Below are positions 45,403-53,778 of a stretch of 64,000 nt of DNA, one piece after another (position 1 is the stretch's first letter; each line of letters starts with the position of its first letter). The DNA comes from Burkholderiaceae bacterium. Its GTDB lineage: Bacteria; Pseudomonadota; Gammaproteobacteria; Burkholderiales; Burkholderiaceae_C. The stretch covers positions 124,001 to 188,000 of the forward strand of contig JACKLN010000006.1 of NCBI GenBank assembly GCA_024235855.1, in the 5' to 3' direction. Position numbers and translations under genes: made by a program. Under the pieces are notes generated by a model, which was not told the origin of the DNA, did not search any database, and saw only the letters and a list, made by a program, of their open reading frames with translations.

Positions 45403-47211
45403 ATGCCGGACCTCTTCTCTGAACTCAAGCGCATCAAAGCAGAGCTGAAGGGCACGGACAGTCGGGCGACACCCGCGCCGCAGACCGCGATGAAGCCGAC
45501 GCCTGGTCTCGCGGGTGTGACGCCGCTAAAGAGCAGAGTGGCGGAGGCGCCGCGATCAAATGTCCTGACCGCGACCTCGCCTTCGAAGACAGCACCAGCA
45601 GCGGGTGCCGGCCGTCATGTACCGCCACCCATGTCCCAACGGCAGGAGATGCCCCGTACGGATGTCCGAACTGATCATGGCCCGAAAGCCAGTGTTGGGC
45701 CTTCCAAGCCATCGGGAAGGCCCACTGCGCGTCCGCCGGTTGAGGTGCAACACCCATTTTCTAGGCCTAAACCAAAGCCGGCGACGCCGGCTTCCGCGCC
45801 CTCGAAGGTGGATGCCATCAAGCGGCCGGAGCCGGTATCCCAGTTGTTCCGCCCGCTGCCCAAGGGGACACTGACCCGTCAGGCCTTGTTCCACTCTCCA
45901 GAGGTTTGGGTATCGGCAGGTGGCCGAACGCAGCTATCGGCAGAAGGGCATGTCGGAGCGGTCGACATCGTCATTGGGCTCGACTTCGGAACCTCCTACA
46001 CGAAGGCTGCCGTTGGGTTCCGGGACAAGATCTTTCCAGTCACATGGGAAGGGGTGTCCCTGTGTCAACCCAGCTACCTGTTACCGAGTGAGTACACCGA
46101 GCTGGCCGACGGCTCCGTGTTCATCGGACAGCACCCCGCAGCAGGTCAGGACGACATCCGCGCAGATCTGAAGCTTCCGTTCATCAATCCAGCCGTCTCG
46201 AGTGCGAACATCGGCCGGGCCGGCGGCTTCGTCGCCCTGGTGCTGAGGTACGTGCGGGCATGGGTCTTTCATCATCATGGCGCCAAGCTCGGACGGGCGC
46301 GCCTGCGGTGGCAGCTCAATATCGGAGCACCGAGCGACGGCCTCGAGAACGCACGGCTGACAAAGGCCTACCAGCAACTCGCTGCCACCGCTTGGCAACG
46401 TAGCTTGGAAGCCGATCCGCAGAAGCTCGCAACAGTGGGGACAGCGCCACTGAGCGAAAGCGCTGCGCTCCAAGACCTCGTCGACCTTCAGGTTCGCCCC
46501 GAGTTCGTGGCTCAGATGGCTGGGTACATGCAGTCTCCGCAGCGGCAACGCGGGCTGCACGCCCTTGTTGACGTGGGCGGCGGCACGCTCGATGTCGTCA
46601 CCTTCATCGTTCATCAAGTTGACGACGACGACACCTTTCCCTTTTTGGTGCCCCAGGTTCACGCACTGGGAACGCACGGTCTGATTCAGAACCGATTTGC
46701 CGGGATCGACGCGGCAGCTTCACAGCACGCGGTCGATGAGTTGGCGCCGATCGCCTCGGCACTGGACTTTGCGCAGACGACTGGGCTGACGGCAGCACAC
46801 GTCGCGGGGCGGGATGCGCTGTTCAAGGCGGAACTTCAACGGGTGATCAAGGGCGTCCTCGACACGACAAAGAGCAGGCGCTATCGACTCTCTGACGCCT
46901 GGCGTACCGGCGTTCGAACCTTCTTCACTGGCGGAGGCTCGCGGTTCGAGCTGTACAGGGAGGCTGTCACAACGGCGAGGGTGCCCTCCGAGAAGGGGCT
47001 GCAATTGATGCCTCTCCCGGCGCACAAAAACCTCGATGGGTTCACTGGAGGGCCAGACGATTACCAGCGGATATCCGTTGCCTGTGGGCTGGCCCAGGAT
47101 GCGTTCACCCTCGGCCGCATCGTCCCCGCCAAAGAGGTCGAAGACGATTGTGCTGTCGTTCCGGACCGACGGTCTTCTCGCTTGGACAGGGACGAGCTGT
47201 ATCCGAAGTGA
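45403..47211 (+). CDS. Hsp70/actin-fold (ASKHA) ATPase with disordered N-terminus
   Basis: 602 residues. The first 150 or so are Pro/Thr/Ser/Lys-rich and probably disordered. The ASKHA nucleotide-binding fold then begins: phosphate-1 IVIGLDFGTSYTKAAVGF near 189-206, phosphate-2 ALVDVGGGTLDVVTF near 386-400 and the adenosine motif RTFFTGGGSRFELY near 504. There is no Hsp70 substrate-binding domain. It lies 3 bp after the helicase stop. The partner combination suggests an ATP-driven regulator or effector of the helicase. It may be a plasmid-segregation-like or chaperone-like ATPase; the function is unknown. Confidence 0.85.
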   Translation: MPDLFSELKRIKAELKGTDSRATPAPQTAMKPTPGLAGVTPLKSRVAEAPRSNVLTATSPSKTAPAAGAGRHVPPPMSQRQEMPRTDVRTDHGPKASVGPSKPSGRPTARPPVEVQHPFSRPKPKPATPASAPSKVDAIKRPEPVSQLFRPLPKGTLTRQALFHSPEVWVSAGGRTQLSAEGHVGAVDIVIGLDFGTSYTKAAVGFRDKIFPVTWEGVSLCQPSYLLPSEYTELADGSVFIGQHPAAGQDDIRADLKLPFINPAVSSANIGRAGGFVALVLRYVRAWVFHHHGAKLGRARLRWQLNIGAPSDGLENARLTKAYQQLAATAWQRSLEADPQKLATVGTAPLSESAALQDLVDLQVRPEFVAQMAGYMQSPQRQRGLHALVDVGGGTLDVVTFIVHQVDDDDTFPFLVPQVHALGTHGLIQNRFAGIDAAASQHAVDELAPIASALDFAQTTGLTAAHVAGRDALFKAELQRVIKGVLDTTKSRRYRLSDAWRTGVRTFFTGGGSRFELYREAVTTARVPSEKGLQLMPLPAHKNLDGFTGGPDDYQRISVACGLAQDAFTLGRIVPAKEVEDDCAVVPDRRSSRLDRDELYPK

Positions 47212-47308
47212 TTGGCCGCTACCTCGCACTCAAGTGCGGGGCGCCTTCTTGACACCTCAAAGGCCAAGGAGCCACCCGCCATAGATGCGCGGGATCAGCT
47301 TGGCCTCC

Positions 47309-47397
47309 TCGTCACAGAGCCCAACGGTCATAGCTGGCCCGGAAGTTCAGTCGGGAGACCCTGTGACGACACAGACCTCGTCACAAACCTCGTCACA
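47309..47397. repeat. cluster of four TCGTCACA repeats at the island/tRNA boundary
   Basis: TCGTCACA occurs at 47309, 47378 and 47390, and inverted (TGTGACGA) at 47362. The last two direct copies lie in a perfect 12-bp tandem repeat acctcgtcacaa (47375-47386, 47387-47398). The inverted copy and 47378 form an 8-bp dyad with an 8-bp loop. Its placement between the island's last gene and the tRNA suggests recombinase arm sites, or a regulator site. The rest of 47212-47466 has no gene. Confidence 0.6.
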
Positions 47398-47404
47398 AAG
47401 CAAA

Positions 47405-47426
47405 AAGCCACCCGATCGGGTGGCTT
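47405..47426 (-). terminator. intrinsic terminator after tRNA-fMet
   Basis: On the reverse strand the hairpin GCCACCCGATCGGGTGGC is followed by TTTTTGC. It lies about 40 bp beyond the tRNA 3' end and would stop the tRNA transcript and any ribosomal read-through. Confidence 0.85.
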
Positions 47427-47466
47427 CCACTTCGCAGCTAACTCGTTGATTTAACTGCTGTTTTCT

Positions 47467-47543
<77 letters not shown>

Positions 47544-47555
47544 ACTGAGCCTGAC

Positions 47556-47585
47556 ATCATAGCACGCCACGCGTGCCGATGTGAA
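47556..47585 (-). promoter_or_regulatory. sigma-70 promoter of tRNA-fMet
   Basis: On the reverse strand TTCACA and TATGAT are separated by 18 bp, and the -10 ends 12 bp before the tRNA. The -35 lies directly after the rplQ stop. Confidence 0.65.
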
Positions 47586-47588
47586 GTC

Positions 47589-47984
47589 TTATTCGGCGGC
47601 GGCCTCTGCCGCAGCGGCTTCCTCGACCGGACGATCGACCAGTTCGACGAAGGCCATCGGCGCGTTGTCGCCAACGCGGAAGCCCATTTTCAGGATGCGC
47701 GTGTAGCCGCCCGGGCGGGCCGCGTAGCGCGGGCCGAGCACGTCGAAGAGCTTGGTCACCACGTCGCGGTCGCGCGTGCGGTCGAACGCCAGGCGGCGGT
47801 TGGCCAGCGTGGCGTCCTTGCCCAGCGTGATCAGCGGCTCGACGAGGCGGCGCAGTTCCTTGGCCTTGGGGACCGTGGTCTTGATCGCCTCGTGGGTGAT
47901 CAGCGAATTGCACATGTTGCGGAACATCGCGGCGCGATGGCTGCTCGTGCGGTTGAGTTTGCGGAGTCCGTGACGATGGCGCAT
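47589..47984 (-). CDS. rplQ: 50S ribosomal protein L17
   Basis: 131 residues, MRHRHGLRKLNRTSSHRAAM at the start, the invariant L17 signature, through LIDRP-like VELVDRPVEEAA and a short Ala/Glu tail. L17 surrounds the peptide exit tunnel. It is the last gene of the alpha operon, 69 bp after rpoA. Confidence 0.97.
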   Translation of the reverse strand: MRHRHGLRKLNRTSSHRAAMFRNMCNSLITHEAIKTTVPKAKELRRLVEPLITLGKDATLANRRLAFDRTRDRDVVTKLFDVLGPRYAARPGGYTRILKMGFRVGDNAPMAFVELVDRPVEEAAAAEAAAE

Positions 47985-48053
47985 GGTGCGTTCCTTTCCT
48001 TATAGAGCCCCGGCCGTGTCAGGTACCGGGGATGCATGCGACGACGCGCTGCT

Positions 48054-49049
48054 TCAGCGCTTGTCGAGGCCCTGAGGGGGCCAGTTCTCCAGCCGCGCGC
48101 CGAGCGTGAGCCCGCGCGAAGCCAGCACTTCCTTGATCTCGTTGAGGCTCTTGCGGCCCAGGTTCGGCGTCTTCAGCAGCTCGGTCTCGGTGCGCTGGAT
48201 CAGGTCGCCGATGTAGTAGATGTTCTCGGCCTTCAGGCAGTTGGCCGAACGCACGGTGAGCTCGAGCTCGTCCACCGGGCGCAGCAGGATCGGGTCGAAG
48301 ATCTTCTGGTTGGCGGCCGAGGGCTCGGCCTTGAAGACATCGTCCAGATTGTCCGACGGCAACTGGGCAAACACGGCCAGCTGCTCGACCAGGATCTTCG
48401 CCGAGGCGCGGATGGCTTCCTCCGGGCTGATGGCACCGTTGGTCTCGATCTCCATCACCAGCTTGTCCAGATCGGTGCGCTGCTCGACGCGGGCGTTCTC
48501 CACCGCGTAGCTCACGCGCTTGACCGGCGAGAACGAGGCGTCCAGCACGATGCGGCCGATGGCCTTGGTGGGCTCGTCGCCGTAACGGCGCAGGTTGCCC
48601 GGCACGTAGCCGCGGCCCTTCTCGACCTTGATCTGCATGTCGAGCTTGCCGCCTTGCGCCAGGTGGGCGACGACGTGCTCGGGGTTGATGATCTCGACGT
48701 CGTGCGGGGTCTGGATGTCGGCCGCGGTGACCGGGCCTTCGCCTTCCTTGCGCAGGACCAGCGTGACCTCGTCGCGGTTGTGCAGCTTGAACACCACGCC
48801 CTTGAGGTTGAGCATGATGTGGACCACGTCCTCCTGCACGCCATCGATGGCCGAGTACTCGTGCAGCACGCCGGCGATCGTCACTTCGGTGGGCGCGTAG
48901 CCGACCATCGACGACAGCAGCACGCGGCGCAGCGCGTTGCCCAGCGTGTGGCCGTAGCCACGCTCGAACGGCTCGAGCGTCGCCTTGGCGCGGAAGCCGC
49001 CCAGGGGTTCGACGTGGATGGCCTTCGGCTTCAGGAGATTGGTTTGCAT
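48054..49049 (-). CDS. rpoA: RNA polymerase alpha subunit
   Basis: 331 residues. The N-terminal dimerisation domain (ERGYGHTLGNALRRVLLSSM) and the C-terminal DNA/activator-binding domain (TVRSANCLKAENIYYIGDLI, LLKTPNLGRKSLNEIKEVL) are both complete. It assembles the polymerase core. It is placed between rpsD and rplQ as usual. Confidence 0.98.
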   Translation of the reverse strand: MQTNLLKPKAIHVEPLGGFRAKATLEPFERGYGHTLGNALRRVLLSSMVGYAPTEVTIAGVLHEYSAIDGVQEDVVHIMLNLKGVVFKLHNRDEVTLVLRKEGEGPVTAADIQTPHDVEIINPEHVVAHLAQGGKLDMQIKVEKGRGYVPGNLRRYGDEPTKAIGRIVLDASFSPVKRVSYAVENARVEQRTDLDKLVMEIETNGAISPEEAIRASAKILVEQLAVFAQLPSDNLDDVFKAEPSAANQKIFDPILLRPVDELELTVRSANCLKAENIYYIGDLIQRTETELLKTPNLGRKSLNEIKEVLASRGLTLGARLENWPPQGLDKR

Positions 49050-49195
49050 TGAGTGTGTGTTCCTGTCAATACCCTCGGCTCGTTACACCGATAAGGCTGA
49101 TGGACCATGCCGGGCGGAAGTACCGAACCCCGCGCCCGGCGGACAAGGTGCGGTTCGCGGCGCGCCCGCATCGCGGGGCGCCGGCAATGCGGTGA

Positions 49196-49819
49196 TCAGC
49201 GCGAATACAGTTCGACGATCAGCGCTTCCTTGATCTCGGCGCCGAATTCGTCGCGGTCAGGCGTCTTCTTGAAGATGCCCTCGAGCTTCGTGGTGTCCAC
49301 CGACACCCAGGCGGCGAAGCCGATGGATTCGGCCAGCTTCACGGCGTCGGTGACGCGCAGCTGCTTCTTCGCGTTCTCGCGCACGGCGACGGTGTCGCCG
49401 ACCTTGACCGAGAACGACGGGATGTTCACGACCTGGCCGTTGACCGTGATGCCCTTGTGCGACACCAGCTGGCGGGCCTCGGCGCGCGTCGAGCCGAAGC
49501 CCATGCGGTAGACCACGTTGTCCAGGCGCGATTCCAGCAGCGTCAGCAGGTTCTCGCCGGTGTTGCCCTTGCGGCGCTCGGCCTCGGCGAAGTAGCGGCG
49601 GAACTGGCGCTCGAGCACGCCGTACATGCGCTTGACCTTCTGCTTCTCGCGCAGCTGGATGCCGTAGTCGGAGGTGCGCGAACCGCTCGTGCGGCCATGC
49701 TGGCCGGGCTTGCTGTCGAACTTGGCCTTGTCGCTGATGGCGCGGCGGGCGCTCTTCAGGAACAGGTCGGTGCCTTCACGGCGGGAAAGTTTGGCCTTGG
49801 GGCCGAGGTAACGTGCCAC
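49196..49819 (-). CDS. rpsD: 30S ribosomal protein S4
   Basis: 207 residues from a GTG at 49819 with AAGGATCC upstream; this gives the conserved start ARYLGPKAKLSRREGTDLFL. The longer frame upstream is the leader read through. The S4 RNA-binding domain is near 95-160 (ESRLDNVVYRMGFGSTRAEARQLVSHKGI). S4 initiates 30S assembly and in E. coli represses the alpha operon. A structured leader lies just upstream. Confidence 0.97.
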   Translation of the reverse strand: MARYLGPKAKLSRREGTDLFLKSARRAISDKAKFDSKPGQHGRTSGSRTSDYGIQLREKQKVKRMYGVLERQFRRYFAEAERRKGNTGENLLTLLESRLDNVVYRMGFGSTRAEARQLVSHKGITVNGQVVNIPSFSVKVGDTVAVRENAKKQLRVTDAVKLAESIGFAAWVSVDTTKLEGIFKKTPDRDEFGAEIKEALIVELYSR

Positions 49820-49846
49820 GTTGGATCCTTTGTCGTCTCTTCTGAC

Positions 49847-49897
49847 GCGGCCGGAGCACACCCCGGTGGGATGTGCTCGCCGCGCGAGTCCGGCCGC
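49847..49897 (-). promoter_or_regulatory. structured rpsD leader (nested inverted repeats)
   Basis: Outer arms GCGGCCGGA (49847-49855) and TCCGGCCGC (49889-49897) are perfectly complementary. Inside is a second dyad, GAGCACA (49854-49860) with TGTGCTC (49872-49878); the two share two bases at one edge, so they may be alternatives. It ends 28 bp upstream of the rpsD start, where a translational repressor such as S4 could bind. Confidence 0.55.
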
Positions 49898-49978
49898 AGT
49901 TCTGTGCAGGGCGCGAACGGTGGGCTTGATGAGGAGGCGGCAGGGCGGGAGCCACTGCGCCGGAACCTCAGGAAAATT

Positions 49979-50007
49979 GCCGGCGGGCACACAAGGTGCC
50001 CACCGGC
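49979..50007 (-). terminator. terminator-like hairpin between rpsK and rpsD
   Basis: On the reverse strand GCCGGTGGGCAC pairs with GTGCCCGCCGGC (12 bp with one G-U pair, 5-nt loop) and is followed by AATTTTCC. A second small hairpin, CCGGCAG/CTGCCGG at 50036-50052, lies just after the rpsK stop. It may attenuate transcription into rpsD-rpoA-rplQ rather than stop it fully. Confidence 0.6.
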
Positions 50008-50058
50008 AGCGGGAAACTCTCTATTGTAGCGCTGTCCGGCAGGTGCTGCCGGGCGCAC

Positions 50059-50463
50059 TCAGATGCGGCGACGCTTCTGCGGACGGCAGCCGTTGTGCGG
50101 GATCGGCGTCACGTCGCTGATCGACGAGATGCGGATGCCCAGCGAGGCCAGCGCGCGCACGCTGGACTCACGGCCCGGCCCCGGACCCTTGATCCTGACG
50201 TCCAGGTTCTTGATGCCCTGTTCCTGGGCCGCACGGCCAGCGACTTCCGCCGCCACCTGCGCGGCGAAGGGCGTGCTCTTGCGCGAACCCTTGAACCCCT
50301 GGCCACCGCTGGACGCCCAGGCCAGCGCACCGCCCTGACGGTCGGTGATCGTGATGATGGTGTTGTTGAACGACGCGTGCACGTGGGCGATGCCGTCCGC
50401 AACGTTCTTGCGGACCTTCTTGCTGACGCGACGCGCGGCGGTGTTGACGGGTGACTTGGCCAT
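50059..50463 (-). CDS. rpsK: 30S ribosomal protein S11
   Basis: 134 residues with the S11 core AHVHASFNNTIITITDRQGGALAWAS and the C-terminal ISDVTPIPHNGCRPQKRRRI. A platform protein of the small subunit. It lies 28 bp after rpsM and about 240 bp before rpsD, an unusually long gap for this operon. Confidence 0.98.
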   Translation of the reverse strand: MAKSPVNTAARRVSKKVRKNVADGIAHVHASFNNTIITITDRQGGALAWASSGGQGFKGSRKSTPFAAQVAAEVAGRAAQEQGIKNLDVRIKGPGPGRESSVRALASLGIRISSISDVTPIPHNGCRPQKRRRI

Positions 50464-50491
50464 CGGGTGTTCTCTTCGTTCGCTTCAGGGC

Positions 50492-50857
50492 TTACTTCTT
50501 GTTCGCCACGGCGCCCTTGCGCGGACCCTTGCGGGTGCGGGCGTTGGTGCGCGTGCGCTGCCCGCGCACGGGCAGGCCGCGGCGGTGACGGAAGCCCCGG
50601 TAGCAGCCCAGGTCCATGAGCCGCTTGATGCTCATCGACAGCTCGCGGCGCAGATCGCCTTCGATCGTCAGCTTGCCGATCTCGTCGCGGATGCGCTCGA
50701 GTTCGCTGTCGTTGAGGTCCTTGATCTTCTTCGCGTAGGCGATGCCCGCAGCGTCGCAGATCTTCTGCGCCGTCGTGCGGCCGATCCCGTAGATCGACGT
50801 CAGGCCGATCTCGGTGTGCTTGTGCGGAGGAATGTTGATGCCGGCGATGCGTGCCAT
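50492..50857 (-). CDS. rpsM: 30S ribosomal protein S13
   Basis: 121 residues, MARIAGINIPPHKHTEIGLTSIYGIG to the conserved RGLPVRGQRTRTNARTRKGPR. It contacts the tRNA and the 50S subunit at the head of the 30S. A standard alpha-operon neighbour of rpmJ and rpsK. Confidence 0.98.
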   Translation of the reverse strand: MARIAGINIPPHKHTEIGLTSIYGIGRTTAQKICDAAGIAYAKKIKDLNDSELERIRDEIGKLTIEGDLRRELSMSIKRLMDLGCYRGFRHRRGLPVRGQRTRTNARTRKGPRKGAVANKK

Positions 50858-50881
50858 GTGATTACCTCGGTTGCTTCCAGG

Positions 50882-50995
50882 TCAACCCTGGCGCTGCTTG
50901 TGGCGCGGGTCGGTGCAGATCACGCGCACGATGCCGTGGCGACGGATGATCTTGCAGTTACGGCACATCTTCTTGACCGATGCGGCGACTTTCAT
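50882..50995 (-). CDS. rpmJ: 50S ribosomal protein L36
   Basis: 37 residues, MKVAASVKKMCRNCKII and VICTDPRHKQRQG. It has the zinc-binding Cys/Cys/Cys/His set (CRNC, C, H) of the C+ form. Too short for most gene tracks, it lies between infA and rpsM where expected. Confidence 0.96.
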   Translation of the reverse strand: MKVAASVKKMCRNCKIIRRHGIVRVICTDPRHKQRQG

Positions 50996-51027
50996 GGTCT
51001 TCTCCTTGACCCAGATTCTTCAACAAC

Positions 51028-51246
51028 TCACTTGGCGCGGAACACGATGCGTGCCCGCGTCAGGTCATACGGTGTCAGCTCGACGGTGACCTTGTCTCCC
51101 GGCAGGATCCGGATGTAGTGCATCCGCATCTTGCCGGAGATGTGACCCAGAACCTTGTGCCCGTTTTCGAGTTTCACTCTGAACGTGGCGTTGGGGAGGT
51201 TTTCCAGGACCTCGCCCTGCATCTGGATGACATCGTCCTTGGACAT
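51028..51246 (-). CDS. infA: translation initiation factor IF-1
   Basis: 72 residues, MSKDDVIQMQGEVLENLPNA to VELTPYDLTRARIVFRAK, one S1-type OB fold. It binds the 30S A site during initiation. It lies 9 bp after secY and before rpmJ, the usual betaproteobacterial order. Confidence 0.98.
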   Translation of the reverse strand: MSKDDVIQMQGEVLENLPNATFRVKLENGHKVLGHISGKMRMHYIRILPGDKVTVELTPYDLTRARIVFRAK

Positions 51247-51255
51247 CGTCCCTCG

Positions 51256-52566
51256 TCAGCTGGTCTTGAAATTCGCTTTCTTCAACAGGGACTCGTACTG
51301 CTGGCTCATCACGTAGCTCTGGACCTGTGCCCAGAAGTCCATCGTGACGACCACGATGATCAGCAACGACGTGCCGCCGAAATAGAACGGCACGTTGTAC
51401 TCCAAGACCAGGAACTCCGGCAGCAGGCACACCAGCGTGATGTAGATCGCACCGGCCAGCGTCAGCCGGCTGAGGATGCGGTCGATGTGCTTGGCGGTCT
51501 GCTCGCCAGGACGGATGCCGGGGATGAACGCCCCGCTCTTCTTCAGGTTGTCTGCGGTCTCACGGCTGTTGAACACCAGCGCCGTGTAGAAGAAGCAGAA
51601 GAACACGATCATGGCCGCGTACAGGAGCACGTAGATGGGCTGCCCCGGCGACAGCGCCGCCGAGATGTCGCGCAGCCAGCGCACGCTGTCGCCGGTGGCG
51701 AACCAGCCGACGATCGTGGCCGGCAGCAGGATGATGCTGCTGGCGAAGATCGGCGGGATCACGCCCGACATGTTCAGCTTCAGCGGCAGGTGCGACGACT
51801 GGCCACCGTAGACCTTGTTGCCCACCTGGCGCTTGGCGTAGTTGACAAGGATCTTGCGCTGCCCGCGCTCGACGAACACCACCGCATAGGTCACCAGCAC
51901 CACCAGGGTGATGATGAACAAGCTGGCCAGGATGCTCATCGAGCCCGTGCGCACCAGTTCGAACAGGCCGCCGATGGCGCTCGGCAGGCCGGCCGCGATG
52001 CCGGCGAAGATCAGGATCGAGATGCCGTTACCCAGACCGCGCTCGGTGATCTGCTCGCCCAGCCACATCAGGAACATCGTGCCAGCCACCAGGCTCACGA
52101 CCGCCGTCATCCGGAAGCCGAAGCCCGGGTTCAGCACCAGGCCCTGCGAGCCCTCCAGCGCCAGCGCGATGCCCAGGCTCTGGAACAGGGCCAGCACCAG
52201 CGTGCCGTAGCGCGTGTACTGCGTGATCTTGCGCCGGCCCGCCTCGCCTTCCTTCTTGATGGCCTCCAGCGTGGGCACCACGTAGGTCATCAGCTGCATG
52301 ATGATGCTGGCGCTGATGTACGGCATGATGCCCAGCGCGAACACGCTGAAGCGGGACAGTGCACCACCGCTGAACATGTTGAACAGGTTCAGGATGCCGC
52401 CGGACTGCTGCTTGAACAGCTCCGCCATCTGGTTCGGATCGATCCCCGGCACCGGGATGTGCGTGCCCAGCCGGTAGACCACCAGCGCGCCGAGCAGGAA
52501 GAAGATGCGGCGACGGAGGTCGCCGAACTTCCCGCTCTTGGCCAGCTGTGTCGCGGAAGTCGCCAC
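51256..52566 (-). CDS. secY: protein translocase subunit SecY
   Basis: 436 residues with ten hydrophobic segments, including the plug-region start VVYRLGTHIPVPGIDPNQM and signature GNGISILIFAGIAAGLP. It forms the inner-membrane protein-conducting channel with SecE and SecG. It follows rplO in the spc operon. Confidence 0.98.
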   Translation of the reverse strand: MATSATQLAKSGKFGDLRRRIFFLLGALVVYRLGTHIPVPGIDPNQMAELFKQQSGGILNLFNMFSGGALSRFSVFALGIMPYISASIIMQLMTYVVPTLEAIKKEGEAGRRKITQYTRYGTLVLALFQSLGIALALEGSQGLVLNPGFGFRMTAVVSLVAGTMFLMWLGEQITERGLGNGISILIFAGIAAGLPSAIGGLFELVRTGSMSILASLFIITLVVLVTYAVVFVERGQRKILVNYAKRQVGNKVYGGQSSHLPLKLNMSGVIPPIFASSIILLPATIVGWFATGDSVRWLRDISAALSPGQPIYVLLYAAMIVFFCFFYTALVFNSRETADNLKKSGAFIPGIRPGEQTAKHIDRILSRLTLAGAIYITLVCLLPEFLVLEYNVPFYFGGTSLLIIVVVTMDFWAQVQSYVMSQQYESLLKKANFKTS

Positions 52567-52598
52567 GGGTGCGTGTTCCTTCGGGGTTCCGGGTGCCG

Positions 52599-53030
52599 TC
52601 AGGCCACCGAGCCGCCGGCGGCCTCGATGGCGGCCTTGGCGCCGGCGGTGGCGCCGATGCCCTTGACCGCGACCTTGCGGGTCAGTTCACCACGCTTGAT
52701 GACCTTGACGACCTTGATCAGCTCGCCCACGAGGCCCGCGGCCTTGAGCGACAGCAGGTCGACCTCGTCGACGCCCAGGCGTTCAAGGTCGGCCAGCGTG
52801 ATCTCGCTACGGAACTTCAGCGCCGCGCTCTTGAAGCCGCGCTTGGGCAGGCGACGCTGCAGCGGCATCTGGCCGCCTTCGAAACCCACCTTGTGGAAGC
52901 CGCCGGCGCGGCTCTTCTGGCCCTTGTGGCCGCGACCCGCGGTCTTGCCCAGGCCCGAGCCGATGCCACGGCCCACGCGGCGGCGGGCCTTCTTGCTGCC
53001 GTCGGACGGCTTGATCGTGTTCAGTTCCAT
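52599..53030 (-). CDS. rplO: 50S ribosomal protein L15
   Basis: 143 residues, MELNTIKPSDGSKKARRRVGRGIGSGLGKTAGRGHKGQKSR-type start (seen as GRGIGSGLGKTAGRGHKGQ). Its ATG overlaps the rpmD stop (TAATG). Confidence 0.98.
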   Translation of the reverse strand: MELNTIKPSDGSKKARRRVGRGIGSGLGKTAGRGHKGQKSRAGGFHKVGFEGGQMPLQRRLPKRGFKSAALKFRSEITLADLERLGVDEVDLLSLKAAGLVGELIKVVKVIKRGELTRKVAVKGIGATAGAKAAIEAAGGSVA

Positions 53031-53212
53031 TACAGCACCTGCACCAGGTACGCGACCTTGTTGATCATGCCGCGCACGGCGGGCGTGTCCTCGAGCGTGC
53101 GCGTGCTGTTGAGCTTGCGCAGGCCCAGGCCACGGACGGTGGCGCGATGGTCCTCGCGCGTGCCGGCCACGCTGCGGACGAGCTTGACGGTCAGGGTTTT
53201 CTTGTCGGACAT
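53030..53212 (-). CDS. rpmD: 50S ribosomal protein L30
   Basis: 60 residues from the ATG at 53212 (MSDKKTLTVKLVRSVAGT), ending MINKVAYLVQVL. The upstream extension is a shadow of rpsE. The stop overlaps the rplO start. Confidence 0.96.
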   Translation of the reverse strand: MSDKKTLTVKLVRSVAGTREDHRATVRGLGLRKLNSTRTLEDTPAVRGMINKVAYLVQVL

Positions 53213-53234
53213 GGTCGTTTCTCCGTCCGGCGCG

Positions 53235-53753
53235 TCAGTTGAAGAGGTCTTCGACCGACTTGCCGCGCTTGGCAGCCACCTCGGCCGGCGTCGTGCTGCG
53301 CTTGAGCGCGTCCAGCGTCGCACGGACCATGTTGTACGGGTTCGACGAGCCCAGGCTCTTGGCGACGATGTCGGTCACGCCCATGACTTCGAAGACGGCA
53401 CGCATCGGGCCGCCGGCGATGATGCCGTCACCCTGCTTGGCCGGCGCCATCAGCACGCGGGCCGCACCGTGCTCGCCCTTGACGTTGTGCTGGATGGTGC
53501 CGTTGCGCAGCGCCACCTTGAACATGTTGCGGCGGGCCGATTCCATGGCCTTCTGCACCGCGACCGGCACTTCCTTGGCCTTGCCCTTGCCCATGCCGAT
53601 GCGGCCATCGCCGTCGCCGACCACGGTCAGCGCCGCGAAGCTCAGCGTGCGGCCGCCCTTGACGACCTTGGTGACGCGGTTGACCGCGATCATCTTTTCC
53701 TTCAGGCCGTCGTCGTTGCCTTCGGTCTGGGCGCGGGGAGTGAACTTTGCCAT
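53235..53753 (-). CDS. rpsE: 30S ribosomal protein S5
   Basis: 172 residues with the double-stranded RNA-binding N-terminal domain (LKEKMIAVNRVTKVVKGGRT) and the C-terminal domain (GAARVLMAPAKQGDGIIAGG). A small-subunit accuracy protein. Placed between rplR and rpmD as usual. Confidence 0.98.
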   Translation of the reverse strand: MAKFTPRAQTEGNDDGLKEKMIAVNRVTKVVKGGRTLSFAALTVVGDGDGRIGMGKGKAKEVPVAVQKAMESARRNMFKVALRNGTIQHNVKGEHGAARVLMAPAKQGDGIIAGGPMRAVFEVMGVTDIVAKSLGSSNPYNMVRATLDALKRSTTPAEVAAKRGKSVEDLFN

Positions 53754-53778
53754 TTCGATTCTCTTCCTGTCGTGGCGC

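Noticed and set aside
42274..47211. Assignment of the helicase pair to DISARM
   Set aside because: SNF2 helicase similarity alone is not enough; no DrmA, DrmB, DrmC or DISARM methyltransferase is present.
51118..53064. 648-codon forward open frame opposite secY and rplO
   Set aside because: Antisense to well-identified ribosomal and secY genes; His/Gln/Arg-rich low-complexity text typical of shadow frames.
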